A stretch of DNA of 64,000 bases from DAIPKP01 sp964539095 (GTDB lineage Bacteria; Synergistota; Synergistia; Synergistales; Aminiphilaceae). Numbering within the stretch: the first letter of the stretch is position 1; the number at the start of each line of letters is the position of its first letter. The DNA is taken from the NCBI GenBank assembly GCA_964539095.1, contig CAZIFL010000002.1, forward strand, positions 145,674 through 209,673, written 5' to 3'. Below the pieces are notes generated by a model, which was not told where the DNA came from, searched no databases, and saw nothing but the letters and a program-made list of their open reading frames with translations. The position numbers and the translations under genes were made by a program. Positions 26,449-34,461 of the stretch are shown here, piece by piece.

Positions 26449-27560
26449 GTGTAGGGGAGTTTTCCGGAGATCTTTACGGCAGGGCTCTTCTAAAGGCTCT
26501 TGCTGCTCAAGGCTATACAGGCCCCGTGGAGGGGATGGTGGGTCCCGAAAGCCGTGCGGGGGGAGCGAAGCAGCTCTGGTCTTTTCAGGAACTGCACCTT
26601 ATGGGATTTTCCGAAGTTATCGGGGCGCTTCCGCGGCTGCTGAGGCTTCTCAAGGCCATGACAGAGCGTATTCTCGCTACCTCTCCAAGGGCGGTGGTTC
26701 TGGTGGACAGCCCGGACTTTCATCTCCCCCTGGCGGCGAGGCTCCGACGCAAAGGGTACCGGGGGGCCCTCCTGAATATCGCCCCCCCCACAGTGTGGGC
26801 CTGGCGGGGTGGCCGGGTGAAGAAACTTCAGAAGTACTATGACTGCTGTTTTCCTCTCTTCCCCTTCGAGCACGAGCTGCTTCTTCGGAAGGGGGTACCC
26901 TCGGTTTTCTGTGGGCACCCCCTCCTGGAGGAGCAGCTTTTTGCGGCTCCCCCAGAACCCTTCTCCGGAGAGAAGCTCTCTTCGGTGGCCCTTCTTCCGG
27001 GAAGCCGGGGGAGCGAGGTGCGGCATCTTCTTCCGGTGCTTCTCGAAGCCTTTCCCCTGCTGCTGGATCGGGGGATACGCCCCTGGATATCCCTGGCTCC
27101 GGGGCTCTCCGAGGATGTTCAGAACCTTCTGCTATCCTCCTTCCCCAGGGAATACTGCACCCGAGAGCCCGGGAGAGAACTTATGAAACGTACCGATGCC
27201 GTTTTAGGAGCCTGCGGTACCGCTGCGGTGGAGGCTCTGCTTCTGAACCGCTATATGGTGGTACTCTACCGTATGTCCCGACTAAACTGGGGGATTCTCT
27301 CCCTTCTCCGTCGGTGTGGATCTGTGGGGGTACCCTACGGAGCGGTGCCGAACCTTCTGGGGGAGTCTCCCATCTACCCCGAACTTCTGCAGCATCAGGC
27401 CCGGGGAGATGTGGGAGTGGCCCTTCTAGAGGCCTATGAAGGATCCCGAGATTTGCGCCGCATCCTCCACCAGCGTATGGAGGCTGCCCGAAAGCGGTTG
27501 GGAGTTCCCGGGGCTTTCGATCTCTGGGCCCGAAAAATTCTGGAATATCTCTCCCCATGA
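26433..27560 (+). CDS. lpxB: Lipid-A-disaccharide synthase
   Basis: GT19 glycosyltransferase joining lipid X to UDP-diacylglucosamine. I start it at TTG 26433 inside the end of lpxI; 375 residues, the family length. Motifs: LSVGEFSGDLYGRALLKAL (E. coli-like AGEASGD region), LHLMGFSEVIGALPRLLRLL, PDFHLPLAARLRR, IAPPTVWAWRGGRVKKLQ, VFCGHPLLEE and LLPGSRGSEVRHLLP, then GTAAVEALLL near the C-terminus. It is the best match among the three LpxB-type modules of this operon and is likely the true synthase. Its stop overlaps the next gene (ATGA). Confidence 0.93.
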   Translation: MSLFLSVGEFSGDLYGRALLKALAAQGYTGPVEGMVGPESRAGGAKQLWSFQELHLMGFSEVIGALPRLLRLLKAMTERILATSPRAVVLVDSPDFHLPLAARLRRKGYRGALLNIAPPTVWAWRGGRVKKLQKYYDCCFPLFPFEHELLLRKGVPSVFCGHPLLEEQLFAAPPEPFSGEKLSSVALLPGSRGSEVRHLLPVLLEAFPLLLDRGIRPWISLAPGLSEDVQNLLLSSFPREYCTREPGRELMKRTDAVLGACGTAAVEALLLNRYMVVLYRMSRLNWGILSLLRRCGSVGVPYGAVPNLLGESPIYPELLQHQARGDVGVALLEAYEGSRDLRRILHQRMEAARKRLGVPGAFDLWARKILEYLSP

Positions 27561-28678
27561 GGCGCTATCTCCTTCTTGCCAACGGCCCCGGAGAGGTCTG
27601 GGGGTGGGCCCGGCCTCTGCTGCAGGAGATTCTGCGGCGGGGAGATCTTCCGGAACTCTGCCTTCTCCCCTGCCAGTACGCTTCGGGACGGGAGAAAGAG
27701 GCGGTGGAGGCTTGCTTTGCGCTGAAGGTCTATCCTCTCTCAATACGAAAACTTCTCCTGGAGCCCAGAAAAGGCCACTATGCGGGGATAATACAGCTGG
27801 GGGGAGATCTTCTCTTCGGGCGTTACCTCGCCTGGAGATACTGTTGTCCCTTGGCAACCTACACTTACGGCTGGAAGAAGGGGCTTCGAAGCTGCTCCCT
27901 GGTGGCCACCGCCTTTGGGATGATGCAGGGCCGTCTGCAAGAGCGGGGGTGCTCCGCTTTTGTGACCGGGGATCTCGTGGCGAGTGCTCTTTTGGAGGAT
28001 CCTCATGATTTTTCCTGGAACGCTCCGGAGGGGCGAAGGGTAGTCTTCTTTCCCGGAAGCCGGAAAATCATCAGGGAGGCGGCGCTTCTCTACGCTCGGG
28101 ATTTTCGCCTCTCTCTTCTGGAAGAGTTTCCGGATGTGGAGATTACAGCCCTGCTCTCTCCTTTCAGCGATCCCGAAGAGCTTCTTCTCTGGAAAGAAGC
28201 GGGATTCCGTGCGGTTTCGAACGATACCGGAGGGGTTCTGGCGGGGGCGGATCTCGCTCTCACCCAGCCTGGGACGAATACGCTGGAGCTACTGCATACG
28301 GGGACTCCCGGTATGGTGGCGGTACCGGATCGGTTCCTCTCCCTCATCCCTCTGCCGGGAATTCTGGGGGGGCTTGCTGCGATTCCCCTCCTGGGTCCTC
28401 AAATTCGGCGCTTGGGAATACAGTATCTCCGCTCTTCCCTCAAGGACTATCTCGCCTGGCCAAACCGTATCGGAGGGCGCGAGATTTTCCCCGAGCGGAT
28501 AGGCCTCTGTCTCCCCGGGGATCTCGCGGGTGAGGTGGCGGAGCTTCTGGGGAATCCGGAACGCCTGGGAATGATGCGGCAGGAGCTTATGCGGCTTCGA
28601 GAAGAGAGCACAACGAACGAGGACCATCGAAACGGAGCGGTGCGTTTTATGAACACCCTTGAGGAGATCCTGGAATGA
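27557..28678 (+). CDS. LpxB-like glycosyltransferase paralogue
   Basis: 373 residues with a GT-B fold like LpxB but different signatures: it begins LLANGPGEVWGWARPLL instead of the LpxB start. It has VVFFPGSRKIIREAALLYA in the middle, and TQPGTNTLELLHTGTPGMV as the donor-binding region. Such proteins are usually named lipid-A-disaccharide synthase-related. Overlaps lpxB and msbA by four bases at either end, so it is a fixed part of the operon. It may add another sugar to lipid A or to an isoprenoid- or lipid-linked intermediate; function unknown. Confidence 0.8.
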   Translation: MRRYLLLANGPGEVWGWARPLLQEILRRGDLPELCLLPCQYASGREKEAVEACFALKVYPLSIRKLLLEPRKGHYAGIIQLGGDLLFGRYLAWRYCCPLATYTYGWKKGLRSCSLVATAFGMMQGRLQERGCSAFVTGDLVASALLEDPHDFSWNAPEGRRVVFFPGSRKIIREAALLYARDFRLSLLEEFPDVEITALLSPFSDPEELLLWKEAGFRAVSNDTGGVLAGADLALTQPGTNTLELLHTGTPGMVAVPDRFLSLIPLPGILGGLAAIPLLGPQIRRLGIQYLRSSLKDYLAWPNRIGGREIFPERIGLCLPGDLAGEVAELLGNPERLGMMRQELMRLREESTTNEDHRNGAVRFMNTLEEILE

Positions 28679-30423
28679 AACGGTATATGCCCGGAGTCTA
28701 TCTTCGCCTTCTTGCCTATGCGGTACCCTACCGCAAGAGGGCCTTATGGGCCTTTTTCTGCATGGTGGGGGCTGCTCTTTTTGGGGTGGTGCCTCCCTGG
28801 CTCATGAAGAACGTGGTGGATGACGTGCTCATCGGCAAGCGTTTGGGGGTGCTCAACGTTCTTGCGGTGGGGCTTGTCTTTCTCTATACGGGGAAGGCTC
28901 TCTTTTCCTACGGCCAGCGCTATCTCATGACCTGGGTGGGGCAACGGGTTATTTTGGATCTTCGGGTGCGTCTCTACGATCATATGCAGCATATGCCCCT
29001 CTCCTTCATCTCGGGAAACCGGGTGGGGGAGTTGCTCTCCCGGATTACCAACGATGTGACGGTGCTTCAGGATGTGGTTACCTCGGTGGTGGTGGATCTT
29101 GTAGTGCAGGGAGTGACCTTCGTGGGGATGCTGGGGTTTCTCCTGTACATCAACTGGAAACTCACGCTGGTGGCCTTCGCCATTCTCCCCCTGGCGGCCC
29201 TGGTGATTGATCGAACCTCCAAGAAAATGCGCGGGGTGGGGCATCATATTCAAGAGCAACTCGCCCGGGTTTCGGGAATTGCCCAGGAGGCCCTCTCCTC
29301 TCTGCGGATTGTGCACTCCTTTGCCACGGAAGAGCAGGAGCTGGAGCGCTTTCGCGATCAAAATGTCCTTAATTTCAAGGCCCTCATGCACGGCACCCAG
29401 ATCTTCGCCGCTCTGGAGGGGGTGGTGGAGGTTATTCTCGTGGGAGCCCTGGCCTTCATCCTCTGGATAGGAGGGCGGAAGGTTATTGCGGGAGAGATCA
29501 CCCCGGGGGAACTTATAGCCTTTCTGGGGTATCTCGGCTTTCTCGTGCAACCTATCCGGGTCTGCAGCCGGGCCATCAGTCGCATTCAGCAGGGGCTTGC
29601 CTCGGCGGACCGAATCTTCTCTCTTCTGGATACCCCTCTTTCTATCGCATCCCCTCCCTCTCCGGTTTATCCGGGAGATTTCCGGGGGGAAGTTGCTTTT
29701 GAAAAAGTCCATTTCTCATACGAGGAGGGGCAGGAAATCCTTCGGGGAATCTCCTGTACCGTTGCTCCCGGAGAGACCGTGGCTATCGTGGGGAACACCG
29801 GGGCAGGAAAGTCTACCCTGGTAGATCTCATCCCTCGATTTTACGATCCCCAGCAGGGGCGGGTTCTGGTGGACGGCATGGATCTCCGCACTCTCCATCT
29901 TCCCTCTCTGCGAAGGCAGATCGGCATTGTCCCCCAGGATCCTGTGCTTCTCCGAGGGACCATCGGAAGCAATATCGCCTACGGCTATCCCGGGGCCTCG
30001 GAGGAGGATATTCAGCATGCCGCAGAGCTTGCAGGAATTCACGACTTTGTGGCTTCCCTTCCACGGGGGTACCAGACCCCCGTGGGGGAGCGGGGGGTTA
30101 CCCTCAGCGGAGGGCAGCGTCAGCGGGTGGCGATTGCCCGGGCTGTTATACGGAACCCGCGGATTCTCATTCTCGACGAAGCTACCTCCTCTCTGGATGC
30201 GGAGGTGGAGCTTCATATTCAGGAGGCCATGCAGAAAGCCATGAGAGGACGTACCTCTTTCGTTATCGCCCATCGACTCTCCACGGTGCGGAAGGCGGAT
30301 CGGATTCTGGTACTCTCCGGAGGGATTATCATCGAAGAGGGAACCCATGAGGAGCTTCTTGCCAGGCACGAGGGGGCCTATGCGCACCTCTATACCCTCC
30401 AGTTTGGAAAGGCTCATGCGTAA
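28675..30423 (+). CDS. msbA: Lipid A export ABC transporter MsbA
   Basis: Half-transporter flipping lipid A-core across the inner membrane; homodimer. 582 residues, the MsbA length. Six transmembrane helices in residues 1-305 (WAFFCMVGAALFGVVPPWLM and on), then the ATPase: Walker A VGNTGAGKSTL at ~372-380, Q-loop IGIVPQDPVLL, signature TLSGGQRQRVAIARA, Walker B ILILDEATSSLD, and switch His in VIAHRLSTVRKAD. Other exporters share these motifs; the place between lpxB genes and lpxK makes MsbA the natural reading. Overlaps the lpxK fusion by eight bases. Confidence 0.93.
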   Translation: MKRYMPGVYLRLLAYAVPYRKRALWAFFCMVGAALFGVVPPWLMKNVVDDVLIGKRLGVLNVLAVGLVFLYTGKALFSYGQRYLMTWVGQRVILDLRVRLYDHMQHMPLSFISGNRVGELLSRITNDVTVLQDVVTSVVVDLVVQGVTFVGMLGFLLYINWKLTLVAFAILPLAALVIDRTSKKMRGVGHHIQEQLARVSGIAQEALSSLRIVHSFATEEQELERFRDQNVLNFKALMHGTQIFAALEGVVEVILVGALAFILWIGGRKVIAGEITPGELIAFLGYLGFLVQPIRVCSRAISRIQQGLASADRIFSLLDTPLSIASPPSPVYPGDFRGEVAFEKVHFSYEEGQEILRGISCTVAPGETVAIVGNTGAGKSTLVDLIPRFYDPQQGRVLVDGMDLRTLHLPSLRRQIGIVPQDPVLLRGTIGSNIAYGYPGASEEDIQHAAELAGIHDFVASLPRGYQTPVGERGVTLSGGQRQRVAIARAVIRNPRILILDEATSSLDAEVELHIQEAMQKAMRGRTSFVIAHRLSTVRKADRILVLSGGIIIEEGTHEELLARHEGAYAHLYTLQFGKAHA

Positions 30424-32800
30424 CCGTCTTGTCTTCGGCTATCTCAAGTACATTCGAGGGCATGCTCCCCGCTCTCTCTGGAGCCTTCTCGCTCCTCTGG
30501 GGTACGTGGGGCGTCTCTGCTCCCGCATACGGAACGTCGCCTACGATCGAGGGCTTGGAGGAATCAAGGAGCCCCCCCTGCCAGTGATCAGTGTGGGAAA
30601 TCTCTCCCTGGGGGGGACCAACAAAACTCCCTTCGTGGCCATGGTGGCCCGGAAACTCCTGGCTGCGGGGCTTTCGCCGGGTATCGTCAGCCGGGGGTAC
30701 GGCGGTGCGGTGCGGGATACCCAGATGCTTCGGGATGGTCAGGGGGAGCGGGATCTTGTGGGGGATGAACCCCTTCTTCTCTCCTCCTCCCTTCGGGGGG
30801 TTCCCGTGGCGCTCTCTCCCAATCGTTACGATGGAGTAGAGGCCCTTGTACAGGAAGGATGTTCGGTGGTGGTGGCGGATGATGCCTTTCAGCACCGTCG
30901 GATGGGGCGGGATGTGGATATCCTTCTCATTGATGCCACCTGTCCTTTCGGCAACGAGCGGCACTTTCCCGGGGGGCTCCTCCGGGAGGGGCTTGAGGGG
31001 ATAGCCCGGGCCCATCTTGTGGTGATCACCAAATCCGACCAGGTCCCTCGGGAGGAGCGCCATCGCCTTAGGGAGCGTATAGCCCGCTATATTGCGAAGG
31101 AGAAAATCTTTCTCTCCCGCCTGGTCCTCTCGGGGTGGTACCGATTTTTTCAGGGGGAGTTGATCCCGGTGGCAGAGTTTTCTGGACCTGCAGGGGCGAC
31201 TCATGAATCGCCCCTGCAAGGGTTTCTCGCCTTTTCCGCCATCGGCAACCCCGAGAGCTTTCGCCGTCTTCTGGAAGATCAGGGGGTACACCTGCGGGGG
31301 GAGATCCCCTTTCGGGATCACCATCGCTTTTCCTTTTCGGATCTCGCCTTTCTGGAAGAACAGGCCCGGACGCTGGGTGCGGCAGGGCTGATCTGTACCG
31401 AGAAGGATATATGGAACCTTCCGAAAGAATATGTAGGGGCGATTCCAGAATCGCCCCTACGGATTGGTGAATCGCCCCTACCTCTCTACGTTCCTCGGGT
31501 CTGCACATGGCTGGAGGAAGAGGGGCGATTCTGGAATCTTCTGGCGGAACTACTGCGTCCTCGGCTTGTGGTGGCCTCCAACGGCTACGGAGAGGATGCT
31601 GTGGGGGCAACCCTGGCCCGGACACTGCGGGAGCGTTTTCCCTCGGCGGAGGTGGGGGCTTTTGCTCTCGTGGGAACCGGAGCGGCCTACCGGCAGGAGA
31701 ACATCCCCGTCTATTCTCCCCCGGCGGAGAGCCCCAGCGGAGGAATCGTGAAGTACAGCCTCCGGACACTTTTTCAGGAGATCCGCGGAGGACTTCTGGG
31801 GAACATCCGGAGCCAGCTTACTTTCTGGGAGCCCTTGAGGGGGAGGATCCGCACGGTGCTCTGTGTGGGAGATGTCTATCTTCTCCTGCACACCCTGGGA
31901 GGGCAGGGGCAGCTTCCGGTGCTCCTCGCTACCGCCAAGAGCGTTCGCCTAGGAGGGCATTGGCGGGTGGAGCGTTTTCTTTTGCGGCTTCTCTGCCGCC
32001 TTGTATGGACCCGTGATGGAGAGACCGCCCGAGAGCTTGCCGTTTCCGGAGTAGAAGCCCGCTTTGAGGGGAATCCTATTATGGATATAGCCTCTCCTCC
32101 CGAGGGGGAGGAAAAACCTTCTCTCTGGGATAATGAAGGAGGTCCAAGGGTGCTCCTTCTTCCGGGGAGCCGTCTTCGAGCCTACGAAGATCTTCGGCTT
32201 CTTCTGCAGACCCTGGAGATCCTTTATCGAAAGATCCCCTCTCTCTGTTGCCGTCTCGTAGTAGCTCCCACGCTGAAAAGTGAGGAACTCTCCCGGATAG
32301 TTCAGGAAGAGGGGTGGTCTGAAGTAGGGGCGATTCATGAATCGCCCCTACTCTGGACACATCCTGGGGGGTGCCGCATCTCCCTCCATGGGGGATCTCT
32401 CGTGGCGGGGGCTCTTGGGGCGGATCTTCTTATAGGCCTCGGGGGAACCGCCAATCAGGTCTGTGCGGGGCTCGGCATTCCGGTGCTCTCCATATCTGAA
32501 AAGGGAAAGCTGGTGCAGAAGAAGCTTCTCGGGGATGCGGAGATGCTGGTGCCTCGGGATCCCGAAAGTCTTGCCGAAAAGGCCTCAAGCCTTCTCGAAG
32601 ATCCTGAGGAACGTGCCCGGATGGGTCGGGCGGGGCGGGAGGCCATGGGGCCTTCGGGGAGTCTGGAAAGAATCGCCGCCACCCTGGATGCCCGATTCGG
32701 CTGGGGGAACCGCTGTGCGGTGTATGATGTCTTTCGAACGTGTTGCGGATATCAAGATCCGCTGAAGGAGGAAGAAGAAGCATGTCCATTCTTGCAGTGA
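30416..32800 (+). CDS. lpxK: LpxK-LpxB-like fusion: tetraacyldisaccharide 4'-kinase with C-terminal glycosyltransferase-like domain
   Basis: 794-residue fusion. Residues ~1-375 are LpxK, which phosphorylates the 4' position of lipid A disaccharide: P-loop ISVGNLSLGGTNKTPFV (~residues 57-73), GIVSRGYGG, VVADDAFQHRRMGRDVDILL and the end TEKDIWNL. Residues ~382-794 form a second domain of the LpxB-related type (VVASNGYGEDAVGATLARTL, LLLPGSRLRAYEDL, GLGGTANQVCAGLGIPVL). Three copies of the palindromic repeat are translated in frame, giving GATHESPL (~residues 260-268), VGAIPESPL plus GESPLPL (~340-356) and VGAIHESPL (~637-645). ATG 30416 lies inside the msbA end. A split of the two activities by processing is possible but unseen. 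Confidence 0.85.
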   Translation: MRNRLVFGYLKYIRGHAPRSLWSLLAPLGYVGRLCSRIRNVAYDRGLGGIKEPPLPVISVGNLSLGGTNKTPFVAMVARKLLAAGLSPGIVSRGYGGAVRDTQMLRDGQGERDLVGDEPLLLSSSLRGVPVALSPNRYDGVEALVQEGCSVVVADDAFQHRRMGRDVDILLIDATCPFGNERHFPGGLLREGLEGIARAHLVVITKSDQVPREERHRLRERIARYIAKEKIFLSRLVLSGWYRFFQGELIPVAEFSGPAGATHESPLQGFLAFSAIGNPESFRRLLEDQGVHLRGEIPFRDHHRFSFSDLAFLEEQARTLGAAGLICTEKDIWNLPKEYVGAIPESPLRIGESPLPLYVPRVCTWLEEEGRFWNLLAELLRPRLVVASNGYGEDAVGATLARTLRERFPSAEVGAFALVGTGAAYRQENIPVYSPPAESPSGGIVKYSLRTLFQEIRGGLLGNIRSQLTFWEPLRGRIRTVLCVGDVYLLLHTLGGQGQLPVLLATAKSVRLGGHWRVERFLLRLLCRLVWTRDGETARELAVSGVEARFEGNPIMDIASPPEGEEKPSLWDNEGGPRVLLLPGSRLRAYEDLRLLLQTLEILYRKIPSLCCRLVVAPTLKSEELSRIVQEEGWSEVGAIHESPLLWTHPGGCRISLHGGSLVAGALGADLLIGLGGTANQVCAGLGIPVLSISEKGKLVQKKLLGDAEMLVPRDPESLAEKASSLLEDPEERARMGRAGREAMGPSGSLERIAATLDARFGWGNRCAVYDVFRTCCGYQDPLKEEEEACPFLQ
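31189..31218. repeat. GTAG-type palindromic repeat, copy 3 (in lpxK, coding)
   Basis: Arms TGCAGGGGCGACTCA and TGAATCGCCCCTGCA; one arm mismatch (C for T). Read in frame as PAGATHESPLQ in the LpxK domain. The outer TA pair is changed to a matching TGCA/TGCA, a compensated change. Confidence 0.9.
31433..31481. repeat. GTAG palindromic repeat, copy 4, with attached half copy (in lpxK, coding)
   Basis: Full palindrome 31433-31460 (GTAGGGGCGATTC, centre CA, GAATCGCCCCTAC) followed by GGATTGGT and a second right arm GAATCGCCCCTAC ending at 31481. Read in frame as VGAIPESPLRIGESPL. The same one-and-a-half layout occurs after kdsB. Confidence 0.9.
32323..32352. repeat. GTAG palindromic repeat, copy 5 (in LpxB-like domain, coding)
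   Basis: Perfect 30-base palindrome with arms AGTAGGGGCGATTCA and TGAATCGCCCCTACT. Read in frame as EVGAIHESPLL in the C-terminal LpxB-like domain. Confidence 0.95.
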
Positions 32801-33516
32801 TCCCCGCTCGGTATGCCAGCACCCGTCTTCCGGGAAAGCCTCTGGTTCCTCTGGGGGGCGTTCCCCTGGTACTCCGGGTTCTTGAGGGGCTCCGGAAGTG
32901 CCGGGTAGATCGTATCGTGGTGGCCACGGATCATGAAATTATTCAGGAAGTGGTGCAGAAGGCGGGAGGGGAGGTCATGATGACCCCGAAGGATCTCGCC
33001 AGCGGGGGGGATCGAGTTGCCTGGGTGGCTCGGGAGATCCCCGAAGCTTCGGTGGTGCTCAACGTGCAGGTGGATGACCCCTTTGTGGGGCCCGACATGA
33101 TTGACCCCCTTGTGGCAAAGCTCAAGGAGGAGAGCGACCTCCCCCTGGCTCTTCTGGCTAAAAAGATCGACAATCCTCGGGAGATTGAGGACCCGAACGT
33201 CGTCAAGATGGTTTTCGATGCCCGGATGCGGGCTCTCTACTTTAGCCGCTCCCCCATCCCCTATCCAAGGAACGCCGAGGGGGCCCTCTGGTACAAGCAT
33301 ATTGGCCCTTACGCCTATCGGCGGGATTTCCTGCTTCGCTTCGCCTCCTGGGAGCCCACCCCTCTGGAGCGTACCGAAAGTCTGGAGATGCTTCGGATTC
33401 TCGAAAAGGGATATCCCATTGGGGTGGTTCCGGTGGAACGGGATACTCTGGAGATCGATACCCCTGAGGATGTGACGCGCTGTGAGGCGTATCTGTTGCG
33501 TAGGGGCGATTCATGA
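32782..33516 (+). CDS. kdsB: 3-deoxy-manno-octulosonate cytidylyltransferase
   Basis: Activates Kdo as CMP-Kdo. 244 residues from ATG 32782, with AGGAGG just upstream inside the end of the lpxK fusion. Motifs: VIPARYASTRLPGKPL (residues ~5-20), VDRIVVATDHEIIQE, NVQVDDPFVGPDMID and YKHIGPYAYRRDFLLRF, all standard for KdsB. Since kdnA/kdnB occur in this genome, this enzyme may act on 8-amino-Kdo, as the Shewanella KdsB does; this is inference. The last residues RRGDS and the TGA stop come from a repeat copy, exactly as in lpxC. Confidence 0.95.
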   Translation: MSILAVIPARYASTRLPGKPLVPLGGVPLVLRVLEGLRKCRVDRIVVATDHEIIQEVVQKAGGEVMMTPKDLASGGDRVAWVAREIPEASVVLNVQVDDPFVGPDMIDPLVAKLKEESDLPLALLAKKIDNPREIEDPNVVKMVFDARMRALYFSRSPIPYPRNAEGALWYKHIGPYAYRRDFLLRFASWEPTPLERTESLEMLRILEKGYPIGVVPVERDTLEIDTPEDVTRCEAYLLRRGDS

Positions 33517-33548
33517 ATCGCCCTTGCGGATTTACGAATTGCCCCTGG
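33500..33548. repeat. GTAG palindromic repeat, copy 6, with attached half copy (ends kdsB)
   Basis: GTAGGGGCGATTC, AT, GAATCGCCCTTGC, then GGATTTAC and a decayed right arm GAATTGCCCCT. It supplies the kdsB stop and aligns along its full 49 bases with 31433-31481. Confidence 0.85.
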
Positions 33549-33591
33549 GGGTCTACTAACCACTGGTATTTGAAGGAAGGAAGAGATATCC

Positions 33592-34461
33592 ATGCAACCT
33601 CTACGTCCTATAACATTAGATGATAGTGATATCACCATAGGCGCAGGAAAACTTGCCCTTTTTGGAGGTCCCTGCGTCCTCGAAAGTCTGGAGGGGGCTC
33701 TCAAGATCGGGGAGGAGCTGCAGAAAATCTGTGCCTCCCTGGGAGTAAGCTATGTTTTCAAAGCCTCCTTCGATAAGGCAAACCGCACCTCCCTCTCCAG
33801 TTACCGAGGTCCCGGCCTGGAAGAGGGGCTTGAATGGCTGGCGCATATCCGGGATACCCTCAAGGTGCCGGTGCTTACGGATATTCACGAGCCCTGGCAG
33901 GCGGAGAAGGTGGCGGAGGTGGCATCCATTCTGCAGATTCCCGCCTTTCTCTGCCGTCAGACGGATCTGCTTGTGGCTGCGGCCCAAACGGGGCGGCCGG
34001 TGAACGTTAAAAAAGCCCAGTTTCTGGATCCCCGGAACATGGCCCCGGTGGTGCAGAAGCTTCGGGATTCCGGAGCCTCCCGGATTATGCTCTGCGAGCG
34101 GGGAACCAGCTTCGGCTACGGCCAGCTGGTGGTGGATTTCCGCAGTTTTCCCCTCATGCGCTCCCTGGGATGTCCTGTGGTCTTCGACGCTACCCACAGC
34201 GTGCAGATGCCCGGGGGCAGGGGCGATACCAGCGGAGGAGATCGGCGGTTTGTCCCCGCTCTCGCTCGGGCGGCGGCCTCGGTGGGGATGGATGCCCTCT
34301 TTGCGGAGATCCATCCGGAGCCCGAAAAGGCTCTGAGCGACGGCCCCAACATGATCCCGCTGCAACATGCCCGGGCCTTTCTGGAAGATATTTTGGCGTT
34401 GCACCACCTCGCTTGGAACCGGGGCTTCGCATCCCTTGATTTTTTTGAGGGTTCCCGGTAA
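33592..34461 (+). CDS. kdsA: 3-deoxy-8-phosphooctulonate synthase
   Basis: Condenses arabinose 5-phosphate with PEP to Kdo-8-phosphate. 289 residues, TIM-barrel family. Motifs: FGGPCVLESLEGALKIGEEL near the start, FKASFDKANRTS (~residues 58-69), PVLTDIHEPWQAEKVAE, FLCRQTDLLVAAAQTGRPVNV (split here between the barrel strands), CERGTSFGYGQLVVDFRS, and DATHSVQMPGG. A cysteine in LCRQTD and in MLCERG may be relevant to metal dependence, but I do not assign the class. The ribosome site is the purine stretch AAGGAAGGAAGAG. Shares one base with kdsD. Confidence 0.95.
   Translation: MQPLRPITLDDSDITIGAGKLALFGGPCVLESLEGALKIGEELQKICASLGVSYVFKASFDKANRTSLSSYRGPGLEEGLEWLAHIRDTLKVPVLTDIHEPWQAEKVAEVASILQIPAFLCRQTDLLVAAAQTGRPVNVKKAQFLDPRNMAPVVQKLRDSGASRIMLCERGTSFGYGQLVVDFRSFPLMRSLGCPVVFDATHSVQMPGGRGDTSGGDRRFVPALARAAASVGMDALFAEIHPEPEKALSDGPNMIPLQHARAFLEDILALHHLAWNRGFASLDFFEGSR

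Noticed and set aside
31522..31531. Isolated GGGGCGATTC inside the lpxK fusion as a further repeat copy
   Set aside because: Only ten bases match and no right arm follows; it may be chance or a relic, so it was not counted.
22695..33548. CRISPR array made of the GTAG palindromes
   Set aside because: Spacing runs from hundreds to thousands of bases, copies lie inside genes, and no spacer pattern is present.
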